A stretch of 17,838 bases of DNA from JBCBKZ01 sp039026975 (lineage in GTDB: Bacteria > Bacteroidota > Bacteroidia > J057). The stretch's first letter is position 1. Each line of letters starts with the position of its first letter. The translations under genes and the position numbers were made by a program. The DNA lies in contig JBCCLI010000097.1 of NCBI GenBank assembly GCA_039026975.1, forward strand, positions 1 to 17,838. Reading direction: 5' to 3'. Below are positions 15,847 through 17,838 of the stretch, piece after piece. Below the pieces are notes generated by a model. That model saw only the letters and a program-made list of their open reading frames with translations. It searched no databases and was not told the origin of the DNA.

Positions 15847-17451
15847 ATGAGAAACCACACGAGTATACTTATCTGCTTATTACTTTTATGTTTCATAGGA
15901 ATCTCCCCCAATTCTCGGGCCCAACATGGAGATCACGGAAGACTCCCCAAAACTTTCCACGACTCCATCCCCCTCTATCCTGAAGCTTTGGGGCCTCTAA
16001 GTTGGAAAATATCTACTGAGAATGCCTTAGCGCAGCAATACTTTGACCAAGGGGTACAGCTTAAGTATGCCTTTGCCGTCAATGAGGCTGCTCGTTCCTT
16101 TAGAGAAGCACGAAAGCTAGATCCAGCTTGTGCTGTTTGCTATTGGGGGGAAGCATGGGCTTTAGGCTCCTACCTCAATGAACCTATGAATGAAGCGAAA
16201 GCTCCTCTCGCGCTTGAGGCGGCCTACACAGCCAAGAAGCTGGCAAAAAAACAGGGAAGCGAACTGGAAAAAGCCTTGATAGCAGCCATCCAGTCCAGAT
16301 ATATCAAAGAGTATGATCCCGAAACCAGAGCTATAGAAGATACTGCCTACGCACAAGCTATGGCAGAAGTATATGCACAATTTTCAGATAACCATGAGGT
16401 AGCTACCCTATATGCAGAGGCACTGTTCTTGTTAGAACCTCGTAGGGGAACCCGAGATGTGGCAGACCCTGCTGTCAAACGGCTCCACAATATTTTAGAG
16501 AAAGTGCTGGCAGAGGATATCCGGCATCCTGGTGCTTGTCATTTATATATTCATGCTACAGAATCTTCTCAGAAGCCTGAGCTAGCCGCCTCCTGCGCGG
16601 ACTACCTGGGAAATGCCATTCCAGGAGCCAGCCATATTAACCATATGCCTTCCCATACCTGGAATGAGATAGGGAACTGGGGAGGATCTGTTCGCGCCAA
16701 CCTACAAGCGTGGCAGTCAGATATGAAAGCGGAGGTGGGCAAAGGAATAGCCATTTACCCTAGCCACAATCTCCATATGCTGCTATTTGCTGCTTGTTAT
16801 GATGGGCAGGGCGCTGTTGCTATGCAAGCCGCTAAGGACTATGCCAAGAGAACGGGTAATTGTATGTATGAGGTGCTAACAGCGGTCCGTTTTGGACGGT
16901 TTGATGAGATCATGACACATGAAAAAAGGCCTGAGCGCACCATCCCAGGTGCTATGTGGGACTTTGCGAGGGGATATGCTCACCTAAAATCTGGCGAGGC
17001 AGATTTTGCCAGGGTCTACCTTCAAAGAGTGCTGACAACGGCTGATACTTCTGAGGCAGAATTCAGAATGCATCCAGCCAAGCATATATTAGGCGTGCTT
17101 GGCGGCATACTGGAAGGAGAAATTTATTGGGCAGAAGAGGAGCAGGCCAAGGCCATGTCAGCCTTTGAACGAGCTGTTATGATAGAAGACTCCATGATGT
17201 ATGATGAGCCTGAGCCTATTCCTTTTGCTGCCCGCCACTGGTTAGGTGCCGCCCAAATGGAACTGGAACAGTATGCAGCAGCCGCCAACACCTATGAGGA
17301 AGAATTAGCGGATCATCCCAAGAATGGTTGGTCTCTTTACGGACTAAGGGAAGCCCTTAAAGCTGCGGGAAAAGATCCCAAAGAGGTAGATGAGAGGTTC
17401 CAGCAAGCATGGGCCAGAGCTGATCACTGGATTTATGCGTCAAAGTATTGA
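15847..17451 (+). CDS. Secreted TPR protein with conserved Cys/His motifs
   Basis: This 534-residue protein has a signal peptide (about 1-25, ending SRAQ) followed by HGDHG. TPR-like helical pairs run through much of the chain: AQQYFDQGVQLKYAFAVNEA (62-81), AARSFREARKLDPACAVCYWGEAWALG (81-107) and a C-terminal set at about 420-520 including FAARHWLGAAQMELEQYAAA. Three conserved-looking motifs stand out: the CAVC pair (Cys95, Cys98), HPGACHLYIHATESS (His227, His232, His236) and SHINHMPSHTW (His263, His266, His270). I recall a family of bacterial TPR proteins sharing these motifs, without a known function. The His clusters could bind metal; this is inference. It is periplasmic or exported, has no T9SS sorting domain, and forms a single-gene unit convergent with the small gene at 17467. 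Confidence 0.82.
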   Translation: MRNHTSILICLLLLCFIGISPNSRAQHGDHGRLPKTFHDSIPLYPEALGPLSWKISTENALAQQYFDQGVQLKYAFAVNEAARSFREARKLDPACAVCYWGEAWALGSYLNEPMNEAKAPLALEAAYTAKKLAKKQGSELEKALIAAIQSRYIKEYDPETRAIEDTAYAQAMAEVYAQFSDNHEVATLYAEALFLLEPRRGTRDVADPAVKRLHNILEKVLAEDIRHPGACHLYIHATESSQKPELAASCADYLGNAIPGASHINHMPSHTWNEIGNWGGSVRANLQAWQSDMKAEVGKGIAIYPSHNLHMLLFAACYDGQGAVAMQAAKDYAKRTGNCMYEVLTAVRFGRFDEIMTHEKRPERTIPGAMWDFARGYAHLKSGEADFARVYLQRVLTTADTSEAEFRMHPAKHILGVLGGILEGEIYWAEEEQAKAMSAFERAVMIEDSMMYDEPEPIPFAARHWLGAAQMELEQYAAAANTYEEELADHPKNGWSLYGLREALKAAGKDPKEVDERFQQAWARADHWIYASKY

Positions 17452-17466
17452 TTCTATCTTAGTGAT

Positions 17467-17787
17467 TTAGCCATTAATAAAAGCGTGAATCAGAGCCTTA
17501 TTTAGTTCACTAAGGGCTCTTTCATATACCTCTACCATATTTCTATCAAGAGTACCTTCAATACCAACAAGTAAAGTTGGAACTAAATATAAAATGGAAT
17601 CAAAGTGTTTTCTTTTAAGGCTAATAGCATCTTCTTCGTCCGCAGTAGTTGGCACCATCTTGAGAAATTCAATGAGTTTACTGAATTGATCTTGGTTAAA
17701 TTCTACCATTCGGATTTTTGTCAATAGACCGTTTTCCTCATTAACCAATAATTCATGAATCTCCCCAAATAGCTCAATAGAATTCAT
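17467..17787 (-). CDS. Small helical hypothetical protein, AT-rich gene
   Basis: This encodes 106 residues with no signal peptide or membrane helix. It looks all-alpha: FGEIHELLVNEENGLLTKI, FSKLIEFLKMV and MVEVYERALSELNKALIHAF are amphipathic. I do not recognise a family. Counting 17521-17760 gives 78 G or C in 240 bases (about 33%), against 48-57% in two lines of the TPR gene beside it, so the composition changes sharply. That could mean recent acquisition or an accessory role such as an immunity-like or regulatory protein, but nothing more can be read from it. The ATG at 17787 lies 51 bases from the window edge, and the short AT-rich leader contains the palindrome CTGCTAGCAG (17803-17812). 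Its upstream neighbour is outside the window. Confidence 0.65.
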   Translation of the reverse strand: MNSIELFGEIHELLVNEENGLLTKIRMVEFNQDQFSKLIEFLKMVPTTADEEDAISLKRKHFDSILYLVPTLLVGIEGTLDRNMVEVYERALSELNKALIHAFING

Positions 17788-17838
17788 CTAAAATATTTTT
17801 TCCTGCTAGCAGCCTTATTAAAAGAGCTAATCTTTTCA

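Noticed and set aside
1..17838. CRISPR array, tRNA, rRNA, insertion sequence or phage genes
   Set aside because: I looked for regularly spaced repeats, cloverleaf-like sequences, transposase or integrase motifs and terminal inverted repeats, and saw none.

Overview
The window looks like a chromosomal segment from a member of the Bacteroidota, probably a Cytophagales-type marine or soil bacterium. The reasons are a secreted protein with a C-terminal type IX secretion (T9SS) sorting domain, a LytS/LytTR two-component pair, a large Asp-box sortilin-type protein of a kind frequent in this phylum, few Shine-Dalgarno sequences, and promoter elements resembling the phylum's TTTG / TAnnTTTG consensus. 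The phylum call is fairly firm; anything finer is a guess. I see no phage, transposon, CRISPR, rRNA or tRNA.

Layout. Positions 1-2412 (minus strand) are the start of a branched-chain amino acid operon: promoter, 17-residue leader peptide, attenuator-like hairpins, ilvE, then ilvD, which runs off the left edge. Positions 2477-4235 (minus) hold a sensor kinase and LytTR regulator separated by one base. Positions 4359-6816 (minus) hold a secreted beta-helix/T9SS protein and a small acidic lipoprotein. Positions 6989-8420 hold an unrecognised cytoplasmic protein (plus) converging on a nitrilase-family amidase (minus). Positions 8570-11616 (plus) hold enolase, a periplasmic LolA-like protein and a five-helix membrane thioredoxin. 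Positions 11621-14758 (minus) are the 1045-residue Asp-box protein. Positions 15114-17451 (plus) hold a UPF0114/YqhA membrane protein and a secreted TPR protein. Positions 17467-17787 (minus) hold a small AT-rich hypothetical gene.

The most interesting element is the untranslated leader upstream of ilvE. A promoter-like pair at 2381-2412 precedes a tiny ORF, MVVVSLNLSILVLVWKH, in which 10 of the 16 residues after Met are Val, Leu or Ile. Its stop codon lies inside a segment that can pair (13 bp, one G-U) with the first arm of a perfect 14-bp hairpin just before ilvE. This is the layout of a classical ribosome-mediated attenuator: stalling for lack of charged Val/Leu/Ile tRNA would favour the upstream pairing and disrupt the hairpin. 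The hairpin lacks a clear U-run, so how it stops expression is open.

Most of the rest is ordinary housekeeping and envelope biology: glycolysis, amide hydrolysis, periplasmic redox and secreted surface proteins. The genes lie in several short, alternating transcription units rather than one functional cluster.
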